From: Arsenophonus fragariae
GTDB lineage: Bacteria; Pseudomonadota; Gammaproteobacteria; Enterobacterales; Enterobacteriaceae
Direction: 5' to 3'
NCBI GenBank assembly: GCA_047291315.1
Contig: JBDPYZ010000004.1
Location: forward strand, 62,001 to 126,000
Length of the DNA stretch: 64,000 bases
Below the pieces are notes generated by a model that saw only the letters and a program-made list of their open reading frames with translations, was not told the origin of the DNA and searched no databases. Position 1 is the first letter of the stretch. The number at the start of each line of letters is the position of its first letter. A program made the position numbers and the translations under genes. Positions 51,851 to 60,653 of this stretch are shown here, piece by piece.

Positions 51851-51866
51851 GAATATCACCTTGGGA

Positions 51867-52469
51867 TTATTGTGGTGTTCCGGTGCTGCCATTGCCTGTT
51901 TCTACGCCTCCGTGTGTGTGATTGCCGACATCAATATTGTCAACTTTCAGGGATTTTCTCGCTTCGATTTCATCAGCGGTAATTTTGCATTTAACATCCA
52001 GATTGGCTTCAATGCTGACATTTAACTTCACCGTCAGGTTGTGGGTAAAAACGTGGTTGCCAACGGTTGTGGCGATTTTTGGTATCGCAAAAGCTCCCTC
52101 ACGATTGCAAAGCCCAAAAAGCGCTACGCAATCACTGTAATCATGTAACCGGTTTTCCGCGCACCGCTGGTTGTCTTTACCTTCCCACCAGTTGTCAATG
52201 CAACTGTCAAAGGTGAGCAAAATACAGTAATCACCGACCGCAACCGGATAAGCAGTATAACTTCCGCCTCCTTGCTGCCATGAGACAGGGACATTAGGGA
52301 AAACAGGGAAAGGGATAGCGTGAATTTCCTCATTAATCACCACATTTTTTAACGTGACCGGCCGACAATCCACTGTGGTGTTATTCACCTTTACGACTTT
52401 TGCAATCAAGGCGCAGCCAATTTCCGATTTAATGTTGTTAGCGATGGTTTTCATCAGCTCGATATTCAC
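51867..52469 (-). CDS. Gp138-type membrane-puncturing spike
   Basis: 200 residues. N-terminal OB-like part with VAVGDYCILLTFDSCIDNWW, then a beta-helical repeat (VKLNVSIEANLDVKCKITAD), ending in GNHTHGGVETGNGSTGTPQ. The His-x-His pair (about 184 and 186) near the tip matches the iron-binding tip of Gp138/P2 gpV-like spikes. The trimer is pushed through the outer membrane upon sheath contraction. Overlaps the hub gene by four bases. Confidence 0.82.
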   Translation of the reverse strand: MNIELMKTIANNIKSEIGCALIAKVVKVNNTTVDCRPVTLKNVVINEEIHAIPFPVFPNVPVSWQQGGGSYTAYPVAVGDYCILLTFDSCIDNWWEGKDNQRCAENRLHDYSDCVALFGLCNREGAFAIPKIATTVGNHVFTHNLTVKLNVSIEANLDVKCKITADEIEARKSLKVDNIDVGNHTHGGVETGNGSTGTPQ

Positions 52470-53323
52470 GCTTTATTCTCCTTCACCACGGCGTAGTTTT
52501 TTTCCTGTCTGCATTTGCAGGTCATTAACCATTCACCCGTATCGATTTCCCCTGCGTAGTCGATGGCGAAAATGCGATAAACGCCATTAAGGTGAACGGC
52601 TACCGCACTTTCTATCGCCACCTGATAGCCAATTGAGACATTGGGATTGAGCACGCTTTTAAATGTCAGCACGTTTTTGTCATCCCGTGTTGGCGTTTCC
52701 ATGAGTCCCGTGCTGGCACTGATCAACTCGGTTTTCCCGTTTTGCACTTCGTTTCTTTTCAGAATATGCAACTGGCCGTTGTCAATATATATCTGCTCTT
52801 CTTCATTTTTGAGTTTGCGTAATTCATCGAATGAATACCCAGTCATGATTTTGGGGCGGCCTAATGGCTGTTGCGGGGTCAGTTTGCCTTTTTTTACGCC
52901 ATCCATGGTTTTGACCGCTTCATCAAAAGCCTCGTCTTTGGATTTTACCGCTTTACTGATGGTCGCCGTGCGATAGGAAAAACCGCCGTCGGCAATTTCA
53001 AGCGTGGTGATTGTCTCTGTGCCTTGTTTGGATAGCGTCACTTTTGTCACTGAACCGGAAAAAATCAATTTGAGGCCCGTGGTCAGGTAACCCACGGCAA
53101 GCTGACCGGAGATATGCTGTTTTCGATACTGAAACGCAGCGAGTGACTGACGACGAGAAGGCGACAGGTTGAAAAGCGAAATTTGTCCGATATTAGGCCG
53201 GTCATTGGTCAGGTCTTTTGAAAACGAAAACGCCATCTTAAACGGCGGTACTATCTTTACGGCGTTATCGCCTTCGCTAACCAAAATTTCATAGTCACGA
53301 AAAAATGGTGTCTGGCTTTTCAA
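52466..53323 (-). CDS. Baseplate hub protein
   Basis: 285 residues, MKSQTPFFRDYEILVSEGDN. The blocks RPNIGQISLFNLSPSRRQSL and GLKLIFSGSVTKVTLSKQGT and the position between spike and plug fit the hub subunit (gp27/gpD-like role) of this myovirus group. It carries the spike trimer. No exact family name is certain. Overlaps neighbours on both sides by four bases. Confidence 0.68.
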   Translation of the reverse strand: MKSQTPFFRDYEILVSEGDNAVKIVPPFKMAFSFSKDLTNDRPNIGQISLFNLSPSRRQSLAAFQYRKQHISGQLAVGYLTTGLKLIFSGSVTKVTLSKQGTETITTLEIADGGFSYRTATISKAVKSKDEAFDEAVKTMDGVKKGKLTPQQPLGRPKIMTGYSFDELRKLKNEEEQIYIDNGQLHILKRNEVQNGKTELISASTGLMETPTRDDKNVLTFKSVLNPNVSIGYQVAIESAVAVHLNGVYRIFAIDYAGEIDTGEWLMTCKCRQEKNYAVVKENKA

Positions 53324-53640
53324 TAGAGCGCCTCCTTTTCAACCCCGACGAGCAGATACAGTTTCACCCGTCCACTTTCAAAATCATCAATGAGTGATGG
53401 TTCAATGTCAGCGTTTTGGTGAGCTATCGCGACCAGCGTGAAAGGCAGTCGGCTATCGTGCAGTAAAGGTACACCCAGTACGACCGCCCCGCCGTGAATG
53501 TTGATATTCTGGTAGCCAATATCCATGCTCCACGCGGAAATACTCGGATAAAACGTTAATGTCAGTTCAATATCGTCAATTTCCGTTAACAGCGTATGCG
53601 TCTGGATAGGGTCACTGGACAGGTTTTCAATTTGGTACAT
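53320..53640 (-). CDS. Baseplate plug-like protein
   Basis: 106 residues from ATG 53640 (MYQIENLSSDPIQTHTLLTE); the frame extends 37 codons upstream into the preceding gene without reason to start there. The pattern LTFYPSISAWSMDIGYQNIN and LGVPLLHDSRLPF resembles the phage baseplate plug family. It lies 1 bp from the preceding gene and overlaps the hub start. Confidence 0.65.
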   Translation of the reverse strand: MYQIENLSSDPIQTHTLLTEIDDIELTLTFYPSISAWSMDIGYQNINIHGGAVVLGVPLLHDSRLPFTLVAIAHQNADIEPSLIDDFESGRVKLYLLVGVEKEALY

Positions 53641-53641
53641 A

Positions 53642-54439
53642 TTAATTTCTACCCCAAAAACTATTGAGATTTTTTGCAATGTCTTTGGCTCCATCCCAGA
53701 CATCAAATGCAAAAGAAGGTGGTGTCTGACTGCCTTTGTTTTTCGCGCCACTCATTTGTGCTGCCCCCGTTTTACTCATGCCCGTGGCGGATTTGTTAGC
53801 AACAGGGGTCACTTTCACCTGCTCAAACGTGACAAAGCGAACCTGTTTGAGGGTTAACGTGAAATGCAAAAAGCGGTCTTCATTGCCTTGTGAAGTAGCG
53901 AAACTTTCCAGCGCCATGTCATTTAGCACCTGATAACCCATATCGACATTAATGAGCTTCCTATCCTCAAAAATGCCGGTAAACGTATCGACAAACTGTT
54001 GCGCTATCCCGTTGCCGGATTTTTTGCCCGTGACGGTGTTGTAAACGCCCTGCGCTTTGGTTTCTATCTGCGTTTTTAAATCCAGCATCTGTTGCGCTTT
54101 GCTATTGAGTTGATTGATTTTTTGCCAAACGGCTTGTGTCCGGTTGCCCACATAGCTATCAATGAAGCCAATATTACGATTGAGCGATTCAATCACCCCA
54201 TTTTCTGGACTGAAGCTAATGAACGCGTCACTAATTACCCCACCAATCGAGATCTGTACCGGATCGGGGTTAATGTGATCGGCAATCACAACCCCTGTCT
54301 CAAGTGGAATATCGGTGACGGTGGCGCTACGTTGGGTGGTTTTGTCTGTCCAGACGTAAGCGGTAAATCCGGCAAGGCCAATTTTTTGCGTCGGTGTATT
54401 CGAGATGTGGTTTGAGATCACCTGTGAGAGAAAACTCAA
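53642..54439 (-). CDS. Dit-like baseplate protein
   Basis: 265 residues, MSFLSQVISNHISNTPTQKI. The N-terminal half (TDIPLETGVVIADHINPDPV, QISIGGVISDAFISF) resembles the Dit-like beta-barrel fold of phage distal tail proteins, and the remainder has a second domain with MALESFATSQGNEDRFLHFT. It follows the tape measure directly (four-base overlap) as expected for the first baseplate gene. Confidence 0.68.
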   Translation of the reverse strand: MSFLSQVISNHISNTPTQKIGLAGFTAYVWTDKTTQRSATVTDIPLETGVVIADHINPDPVQISIGGVISDAFISFSPENGVIESLNRNIGFIDSYVGNRTQAVWQKINQLNSKAQQMLDLKTQIETKAQGVYNTVTGKKSGNGIAQQFVDTFTGIFEDRKLINVDMGYQVLNDMALESFATSQGNEDRFLHFTLTLKQVRFVTFEQVKVTPVANKSATGMSKTGAAQMSGAKNKGSQTPPSFAFDVWDGAKDIAKNLNSFWGRN

Positions 54440-56139
54440 AATACCCCTCCTCGTGCCAACTGGTCTTGACTCAAAGGCGGCACATTGTTGTAAACTACAT
54501 TTCCCAACTTTTGCCCGATGGCTTTGTCTGACCCTGTAACATTCACATTGATATTGTTGGTTTGTGAAGCGGAGTGGTTAATTGCTTTGTGGCTGTTTGA
54601 TGAGATATGGTTAATCGTCTGGCTGGCTTGCTGCATACTCGCACCGGCAATTTCTGCGTTTTTGGTCGCTTTTTCCAGCTCTTTATCGGAATCGCTAAAA
54701 ATGCCTTTAATGGAATCCCATGTGCCACTAAACAGATTTTTTACACTGTCGGCAATTTTCCCAAATTTGTCACCTATCCAGTTGAACAAGGGCAAAAACA
54801 ATGTTTTGAGATCGTCGATGAATTGCGAAAAAGCCTGTTTCACCAGATTAATGAGCGCCTCCCAGTCACCGGAAAACAGCGCAGAGAAAAAAGTCATCAG
54901 CGCCGAAAAATCTTTTTTGATTTGTTCCCACATGCCAGAAAAATAGTCTTTCACTTTGTCTATCATCTTTTTCATGTCATCAGGAAATATGCCCAATTCC
55001 TCCATCCAGCCACCAAACACGCTTTTGCCGCCATTCATCCAGACATACAAATCTTCAATGACGGCAATCACTGCAACAATAGCAACGGCGGTCCAGAAAA
55101 TAGGATTGATGAGTAGCGCCGCACCCATTTTTTTTATGCCCTCAGCGATAAGCGGAAACACTTTCACCAGTGCAATGGCCGCCGGAACTAAAAGCCAAAA
55201 TCCATTAGTGGTTTTGTTGAGAAAATTAATCAGTTTGGCAAATGAACTGACCGCCCGACCGATAAAATCAATCACGGGTTTTAAGCCTTTTAAGACAAAA
55301 TTGAAAACGGGGGCAAGGGTGGCAAACACTTTCTCGGCGATTTGTTGCAGTTGCAGTAATACACTGGCAAAAGTGCGCCTAAAAATCTCGGCTTGCTCCA
55401 AATCGTCTTGCGTCAATGCACGACCTTCAGCCACTTTTTTCTCAAGTGCTATCCATTCCTCACGGGTATTGGCGATGGCATCAACCAGCTCATAGGAAAG
55501 TCCAACCTGTTCCGCAAGGGCGGCTTTTGCGCCGTTGTCCTGTATTTTGTTAAGTGCGGTGCCCGTTTCACGCAAAAGCACGCTGGTATCGCGTATTTTG
55601 CCGTTGCTGTCTTTAACACTCACACCCAGCCTGTTAAAGACTTTGCGGGCGTTTTCGCTATCACTGTTGAGTGTGCGTTGAAACTCCTTCACGCCGTCAG
55701 ACAGTTCTTCAAAGTTAACGCCAACCGCCTGTGCGCTTTCTCTTAGCACCTGAAAACTTTTTGCCTCAATCCCCGTCTGGCGTACAGCTTTGTTGAAAGT
55801 ATTAATGTGTTCGCCGGCGCTCATGATGGCGTGAACGGTGAAAGCGCCTGTGATAATCCCCTTAAACCCGTTAAGCTTTTCGCCCAGCTTACCTAATTTG
55901 CTTTCGGTTTTTTTTGCCTCTTTTCCCAGTTCGTCTACCGCATGACTGGCTTTGTCAACGTCTTTCGCGGTGATTTTGCTTTCATCGCCAAGCAGGTCAA
56001 CTTTCCCCGTCACATGGGCAAACTGTGATGTCACGCCACCTAATTGTTGAGATAATTTATTCAGTGCCGCGATGAGCGTATTAAGCGCACCACTATCGGC
56101 ATTGACCCCAATATCAAGACTTAATTTTTCCTCAGTCAT
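54436..56139 (-). CDS. Tape-measure protein, copy B (complete)
   Basis: 567 residues: N-terminal coiled region (LNTLIAALNKLSQQLGGVTS, KDVDKASHAVDELGKEAKK), central part with FVLKGLKPVIDFIGRAVSSF, and hydrophobic segments around LLVPAAIALVKVFPLIAEGI and NPIFWTAVAIVAVIAVIEDL for membrane passage, then a helical C-terminus. It sets tail length and is ejected into the host membrane. At 567 residues the tail should be fairly short. The first 190 residues recur in truncated copy A (16313-16889). Confidence 0.88.
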   Translation of the reverse strand: MTEEKLSLDIGVNADSGALNTLIAALNKLSQQLGGVTSQFAHVTGKVDLLGDESKITAKDVDKASHAVDELGKEAKKTESKLGKLGEKLNGFKGIITGAFTVHAIMSAGEHINTFNKAVRQTGIEAKSFQVLRESAQAVGVNFEELSDGVKEFQRTLNSDSENARKVFNRLGVSVKDSNGKIRDTSVLLRETGTALNKIQDNGAKAALAEQVGLSYELVDAIANTREEWIALEKKVAEGRALTQDDLEQAEIFRRTFASVLLQLQQIAEKVFATLAPVFNFVLKGLKPVIDFIGRAVSSFAKLINFLNKTTNGFWLLVPAAIALVKVFPLIAEGIKKMGAALLINPIFWTAVAIVAVIAVIEDLYVWMNGGKSVFGGWMEELGIFPDDMKKMIDKVKDYFSGMWEQIKKDFSALMTFFSALFSGDWEALINLVKQAFSQFIDDLKTLFLPLFNWIGDKFGKIADSVKNLFSGTWDSIKGIFSDSDKELEKATKNAEIAGASMQQASQTINHISSNSHKAINHSASQTNNINVNVTGSDKAIGQKLGNVVYNNVPPLSQDQLARGGVF

Positions 56140-56142
56140 AAC

Positions 56143-56406
56143 TCACCGTTTGCTTTGTTTGGCTTCTTCGTGCTGTTTCCACTCAATTGCCTCTGTGATA
56201 AAGGCGTGTTCGGCGGTTTTCAGATAAAAATACATATCCTCATCTCTTAAGGCAGAAAGTTCACACACTGAGCCGTAACCGGCTTTCGCTAGTGAGAAAA
56301 GAAGCTTGTCGTGGTCAGTGAGTGAAGTTTGCCTGACGTACTGTTGCCAGCTATTCTGATAGCGTGGCGTGAACGTTAACTCCGCGTTAATGCCGACAAA
56401 AAAGGG
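56143..56406 (-). other. -1 programmed frameshift extension of the tail chaperone, copy B
   Basis: The heptamer C_CCT_TTT (56406-56400) is in phase with the chaperone ORF and leads by -1 slippage to the same extension as in copy A (GPFFVGINAELTFTPRYQNS ... EEAKQSKR), ending at TGA 56143-56145 four bases before the tape-measure ATG. The extension differs from copy A at only a few codons and stays open, so it is under coding constraint. Confidence 0.82.
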
Positions 56407-56741
56407 GCCGCATAGAGATGCAACACGGTTAAGGTTAATGGAATGAAGAGCTCAGTATTTTCATCAAAAAAGTGAGGCAGTTTGCTAATACTCATCCCGT
56501 CTTTGGTGATCTGGTTATAAAGCTGTCTGAGATTTTCATCACTGTGACGGGATAATGTCGCGGCAATCCGTTTTGACTGCCCTAAATCCTCAATAATTTC
56601 CAGCGCTTTCAACCTTAAATGATGATTGAAGTTGCCAATCTCAAATTCGGTGCCCTGAACTGAAAAGGCCTTGTTTTTGGTAATATCAACAATATCTTCC
56701 TGAGATAGCCCTGTCAGGGGGGTTAACCCTTGTTCTGTCAT
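56376..56741 (-). CDS. Tail assembly chaperone, copy B (short product)
   Basis: 121 residues, identical by eye to 17126-17491, also at DNA level. Between tube and tape-measure genes, start MTEQGLTPLTGLSQEDIVDI with TTAGTT-free spacing behind the tube stop. It should bind the tape measure and prevent premature tube growth; the frameshift product (next lower entry) would recruit tube subunits. Confidence 0.78.
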   Translation of the reverse strand: MTEQGLTPLTGLSQEDIVDITKNKAFSVQGTEFEIGNFNHHLRLKALEIIEDLGQSKRIAATLSRHSDENLRQLYNQITKDGMSISKLPHFFDENTELFIPLTLTVLHLYAAPFLSALTRS

Positions 56742-56752
56742 TGGTTAGTTCC

Positions 56753-57184
56753 TTAATTCTGTCTTAAGACTTGTCGGAAAGAAAATTTGTAGGTGAGGTC
56801 TGCGTTGCGTTCAGTGTTGGAATATTCTAGTGCCGGAAGCTCAAGTAAACTTCCCCCCGTTAGGCTTAAGCTCTCTGTTTTTGATTTTCCATCGACTTTG
56901 TAAAGCGTTACAATGGAACCATTGAAAATAACCGTTTCATTGCCTTCTGCCAGATTGGAGAGCCAGATATCATCATCACTGCCACGTAAAATATGCACTT
57001 CCATATCGCCAACATCGGCATCTTCCCGTTTTGCAATCACAACCGAGCTGCCAGCGCCAATCACCCGGTTTGTATTGGCGTTAGGTTTGGTAATATTGAT
57101 GTAGGTTCCAATCACAAAATTGGAAATCACATGCCCGTTGAGTATCAATGTCGTGGAACTCACATCATAAGCATATTGCGCCAT
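56753..57184 (-). CDS. Tail tube protein (DUF3277-like), copy B
   Basis: 143 residues, MAQYAYDVSSTTLILNGHVI. Compared with copy A it keeps Gly in NLAEGNETV and LTGGSLLEL, likely the ancestral state. It polymerises around the tape measure under the sheath. It starts 10 bp after the sheath stop; both genes are clearly coexpressed. Confidence 0.78.
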   Translation of the reverse strand: MAQYAYDVSSTTLILNGHVISNFVIGTYINITKPNANTNRVIGAGSSVVIAKREDADVGDMEVHILRGSDDDIWLSNLAEGNETVIFNGSIVTLYKVDGKSKTESLSLTGGSLLELPALEYSNTERNADLTYKFSFRQVLRQN

Positions 57185-57194
57185 TTTTTATCCC

Positions 57195-58703
57195 TTAATA
57201 GTTGAAATTGATAACAATATCTGCCCGATGAAAGGCGCCTGCGTTTTTCACCGCCTGTTGAATGGTGGGCGATTTTCGGTGAATGCGGTCAACCTGTGAT
57301 TGTTCAGCCAAAGGATTGGCATAGGTGAAATAGCCTTTGTTATCAATGGCGCGCTTAAATTGTGCTTCGTCGCCAAAGGTATCGGGGGATGTCCACTTCC
57401 CGGCAGCAAAAACGCGGGCTCTGACAAATCGTTCTGCCACCTGATTGATGCAATCGACAAGCAAACGAACGCCTTTTTCGGTTTGTGGGATTTTGGTTGT
57501 GGTTGATTTTAACAAATTGAACGTATCAACCTGAACCTGATTCACGTACGCCTTCAGGTTGTAGACATTATCGACAAACTCGTTAGCGTTTGAGCACATA
57601 ACAACAGGTCTGTCTTTAATCAGGGTGTAGATATCAATACCGACGGATGTGGCGTTGTCTACTTCGGTTTGGGTATAGCTTTCCGGCTCACAGGCCAGCT
57701 CTTTCAAATGAATAGTCATCGCGCTATTTTCAGCACTGAAATCGACGATGTGAACTCTGGCCATATAGGACACGGCAAAAGCTTTTTGATTGCGTTTTGA
57801 AAACAACAGCCGAAAGTATTCCTGTCCGGCTTTACTCACTTGCCACGCCAGCCCCTTGGTGGTCAGATTGTCAGGATGTGATACCACCTGATAGCCCAGT
57901 ATTTTGTTCGCCTGACTGTATTGAGCGAGGGTTAAAATTTGCTCATTGTTTAATTCGTCGATAAAACAAAAACCACAACCGGAAGAAGCATCAACCACAT
58001 CGGAGAGAGACTCAACGGAAGTTTGTGCGGTTAACGTTTGGGCAGCCTTGGCGGGCGATAAAACAGCGCTATCACCTAATCCCAACAAATTACCGACAAA
58101 TTCACCTTCGCCTGAATCGGTCGCATTTTTGAGTTCTGAGCCTTTCACCATCAATCGTTGACCGGTCAGTATGAAGGTGGTGTCTTTCGCCGCACTTTCA
58201 TTTTTTGTTGGCGCTGGCGCTTTCCCTTTTTCATTTAGTAACTTAATGATATCGTCAAATGTGACCGCGTCACTAAAGTTCAGGTTTTCCAGTTTTATTT
58301 TTCCTAAAACCAGATTGCCTTTCTCAATTTGGCGTAGCGTTTTAAGGACGGGATCACTCTCAATTTCTGAGCCTGTCAGTGTGTCATAGTCCACCGCCGG
58401 GATCGTTAAGGCCGCTTTGCGATAATGTCCGATAATGAGGCTACCGCCAGAGCCAATAGGATTGGGTGACGTGCTAAAAAAGGCGTTCGCCATTTGGTAG
58501 GTTTTGGACGTGATCCCAAAATCGGTTTTCACACCGGCAATACTTTTGTAAGTGGTATAAATGGTCTTGCCATCAAAAATCGTGCCCGTTTCACTGGTCA
58601 TCATAATAACGTGGTTAATATTGTCGTAGTTTGCGCCGCGCTGCTCTTTGAGTAGCTGGACATTGACCACGTTTTCGATATCAATACCGAGATTATCGCT
58701 CAT
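57195..58703 (-). CDS. Contractile tail sheath protein (DUF3383-like), copy B
   Basis: 502 residues, same length as copy A. Differences cluster in the first 155 residues (for example TYKSIAGVKTDFGITSKTYQ against TYKRIAGVKTDFGIMSKTYQ, PAVDYDTLTGSEIES against PEVDFDTLTGSEIDS); the remaining 345 residues look identical. The C-terminal domain (RVFAAGKWTSPDTFGDEAQF, HRKSPTIQQAVKNAGAFHRA) is the most conserved. Function: contractile tail sheath. Confidence 0.8.
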   Translation of the reverse strand: MSDNLGIDIENVVNVQLLKEQRGANYDNINHVIMMTSETGTIFDGKTIYTTYKSIAGVKTDFGITSKTYQMANAFFSTSPNPIGSGGSLIIGHYRKAALTIPAVDYDTLTGSEIESDPVLKTLRQIEKGNLVLGKIKLENLNFSDAVTFDDIIKLLNEKGKAPAPTKNESAAKDTTFILTGQRLMVKGSELKNATDSGEGEFVGNLLGLGDSAVLSPAKAAQTLTAQTSVESLSDVVDASSGCGFCFIDELNNEQILTLAQYSQANKILGYQVVSHPDNLTTKGLAWQVSKAGQEYFRLLFSKRNQKAFAVSYMARVHIVDFSAENSAMTIHLKELACEPESYTQTEVDNATSVGIDIYTLIKDRPVVMCSNANEFVDNVYNLKAYVNQVQVDTFNLLKSTTTKIPQTEKGVRLLVDCINQVAERFVRARVFAAGKWTSPDTFGDEAQFKRAIDNKGYFTYANPLAEQSQVDRIHRKSPTIQQAVKNAGAFHRADIVINFNY

Positions 58704-59226
58704 GGTTTAAGCCTTTTTTGTTGAAAAGTTGAAAAGAAAGATGTTCAATTGAAGGTGTTGATACATTGAGATAATCGGCCACATACGCATTAAGCGAAAA
58801 CATCACGCGCGCTCTATACTGGCTGCCCGTGGCAAAGTGCAAATCACGCACGCCCGTTGGGGAAAACAGGCTAATATTGTGTTTCCACTGCGGCTCAAAG
58901 CCTTTTTGCGATCGCAGTAATCGCAAGAGAATTTGCGCCCGTTGCAATGCCTGCTTGCCCCAAAAATTCACGTCAAAGATGATTTTTTCATGCTGGCTGT
59001 ATTCCATCACCTCAATATGTCGTCGGTATGTTTCGCTAAAGCCTTTCACTTCACTACTTCCCGATTGCTCAATACTGATAACGGGGGCGTTGAAATCCTG
59101 ATTAGCCAGATTTTCACGTCCGATAAAAAGCGTATTTTCGGTAACGTCTAGCGTATCTCGAATTACCATTGCTAACCGTTGGATTGGTGGCTGGTAATAT
59201 TTATCTGTCAAATTGCTATTTTTCAT
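58693..59226 (-). CDS. Neck/tail-terminator protein (LIC_12616-like), copy B
   Basis: 177 residues, MKNSNLTDKYYQPPIQRLAM, intact counterpart of the broken copy at 19443-19981. YRARVMFSLNAYVADYLNVS and IEHLSFQLFNKK near the end overlap the sheath start by 11 bases. It caps the tail and joins it to the head connector. The family name is from memory. Its start faces the toxin-antitoxin cassette that lies divergently 66 bp away. Confidence 0.75.
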   Translation of the reverse strand: MKNSNLTDKYYQPPIQRLAMVIRDTLDVTENTLFIGRENLANQDFNAPVISIEQSGSSEVKGFSETYRRHIEVMEYSQHEKIIFDVNFWGKQALQRAQILLRLLRSQKGFEPQWKHNISLFSPTGVRDLHFATGSQYRARVMFSLNAYVADYLNVSTPSIEHLSFQLFNKKGLNHER

Positions 59227-59239
59227 AAATAACCTTTAA

Positions 59240-59265
59240 AGGTGTTTTTAAAAGCACTATAATAA
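59240..59265 (+). promoter_or_regulatory. Promoter of the StbDE-type cassette
   Basis: TATAAT lies about 30 bp upstream of the antitoxin start with TTTAAA 17 bp before it, within a short dyad (GGTGTTTTTAAAAGCAC ... AAGCACC) that could be the antitoxin operator. CAGGAG precedes the ATG at 59293. Confidence 0.6.
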
Positions 59266-59292
59266 GCACCAATTAATCAGGAGATATAAAAT

Positions 59293-59544
59293 ATGACTTA
59301 TGAAATATTAACAAGTACGGCTGCAAGCATTACCGATTTAAAACGTAATCCAATGGGTACAGTCGCAGAAGCAGAAGGAAATGCAGTTGCTATCCTTAAC
59401 CGAAATGAACCTGCTTTTTACTGCGTTCCCCCTGATTTGTATGCTTATTTTCAAGAATTGGCAGAAGATACCGAGCTTAACCGTATTGCTGATGAACGTA
59501 TGAAAAACCCTGAGTTTGTGAGTGTTACTCTTGATGAGATATAG
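59293..59544 (+). CDS. StbD/Phd-YefM-type antitoxin
   Basis: 83 residues: TSTAASITDLKRNPMGTVAE, AEGNAVAILNRNEPAFYCVP, PDLYAYFQELAED. The 'S-x-T-x-L-K-R-NP' start and 'A-V-A-I-L-N-R-N-x-P' block are typical of StbD-like Phd/YefM antitoxins. It should bind its operator through the N-terminal domain and the toxin through the C-terminal part. It occupies in copy B the slot held by hicAB in copy A and overlaps the toxin gene by 11 bases. Confidence 0.88.
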   Translation: MTYEILTSTAASITDLKRNPMGTVAEAEGNAVAILNRNEPAFYCVPPDLYAYFQELAEDTELNRIADERMKNPEFVSVTLDEI

Positions 59545-59815
59545 TATTGAATTTGAAAAACGCGCACTGAAAGAATGGAAAAAATTAGGTCATCCAATAC
59601 GTGAGCAATTTAAGAAAAAGTTAGTTAAAGTTATGGAAAATCCGCATATAAAATCTGCACAATTACACGGACATCAATATCGGTACAAAATAAAACTAAA
59701 ATCATCGGGATATCGATTAGTTTATGAAGTAAATGATAATAAGCTTTTATTACTCGTTATTGCTGTGGGAATACGAACTAATAACGAAGTGTATCAGCTA
59801 GCAAGTAAACGTTAA
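59534..59815 (+). CDS. StbE/RelE-type toxin
   Basis: 93 residues from ATG 59534 (MRYSIEFEKRALKEWKKLGH). RelE/ParE fold signatures: FKKKLVKVMENPHIKSAQLH, GYRLVYEVNDNKLLLLVIAV. StbE-like RelE toxins cut mRNA on the ribosome. The start is inside the antitoxin gene, giving translational coupling. Its stop overlaps the end of the opposing head-completion gene by four bases, mirroring the hicB arrangement in copy A. Confidence 0.88.
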   Translation: MRYSIEFEKRALKEWKKLGHPIREQFKKKLVKVMENPHIKSAQLHGHQYRYKIKLKSSGYRLVYEVNDNKLLLLVIAVGIRTNNEVYQLASKR

Positions 59816-60177
59816 TTTACGATTAGTAACCGAGTTGTTACCTCACTATCCTTCACTTCTTCAAAGACATAGCGCACATAGCCATAGTCGCTATAGTCTT
59901 TTCGGTTAATCGATTTGAATATTTTTCCGTTGTACTGCATATAGACACCGAGCAAATCCGCATATTGCGGCTGTACGTGCACGGTGAAATACTCCAGTGA
60001 CCAGTCAAGACTGTCCTTGTTAATCGCCTCGTCAGACAGACTGTTAATGACGCCCTCAACGGCTTTTCGTGTTACTGAAAAATGCGGTTTAAAATCTTTT
60101 GTCGTGATGGACTCAGTAATAAACATCAGCGGTTGCGAAAACCGTCTGATGGTTCTGGCCATATTGGGCAATCTCAT
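59812..60177 (-). CDS. Head-completion/connector protein, copy B
   Basis: 121 residues, same as 20656-21021 except for scattered substitutions (EESITTKDF for PESITAKDF, YNGKIFKS for YKGKIFKS) and the last five residues. ATGA overlap with the upstream gp10-like gene. Likely part of the connector; family not recognised with confidence. Confidence 0.66.
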   Translation of the reverse strand: MRLPNMARTIRRFSQPLMFITESITTKDFKPHFSVTRKAVEGVINSLSDEAINKDSLDWSLEYFTVHVQPQYADLLGVYMQYNGKIFKSINRKDYSDYGYVRYVFEEVKDSEVTTRLLIVN

Positions 60178-60644
60178 TTTTTCACCACCTGATAGGTTAT
60201 GGATTTTTTTAATGCTCCTGTGTCTTGCAATAGCCTTGCTTTAATGATGCCTTTTCTTTTTAACTGCGCTTTGGTGCTTTCTGCATGATCAGGCCACGTA
60301 CCAAAACCTTGAGTATCAAACGCCTCAATTGACCAAGTGACCGCCAGTTCGCCGATATAAGACAGAAATTCTTTTGCGCTGATTTCACCCGAAATCAAAA
60401 AGCGGTATTTTTCTTTTACCGCTTTTTCAATGATGGCTTTTTGGTGATCACGAATTGGCATTCGCAAAAAAGAACGAGGTTTTATTGTTTCTGTGCCAAA
60501 TTCGTGGATCGTTGCAACTTCCACCACGCTAATATCTGACGCTTTGTACGGTCTGGTATTTTTAAGTACCCCCACTTCAACTTTCAGTTGGTTAAGTTGA
60601 TCAAACTGTTTTTTTACCTTTTCGAGCCGTTTTGACTTCAACAT
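60174..60644 (-). CDS. gp10/gpG-like head-tail joining protein, copy B
   Basis: 156 residues, MLKSKRLEKVKKQFDQLNQL, with the HK97 gp10-type block VVEVATIHEFGTETIKPRSF (EFG and P-R-S-F) and C-terminal LLQDTGALKKSITYQVV, where D-T-G-x-L-x-x-S is the family hallmark. It joins head and tail. In copy A only its last third survives, fused to the preceding gene. Intact here. Confidence 0.8.
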   Translation of the reverse strand: MLKSKRLEKVKKQFDQLNQLKVEVGVLKNTRPYKASDISVVEVATIHEFGTETIKPRSFLRMPIRDHQKAIIEKAVKEKYRFLISGEISAKEFLSYIGELAVTWSIEAFDTQGFGTWPDHAESTKAQLKRKGIIKARLLQDTGALKKSITYQVVKK

Positions 60645-60653
60645 TGCTCGCTC

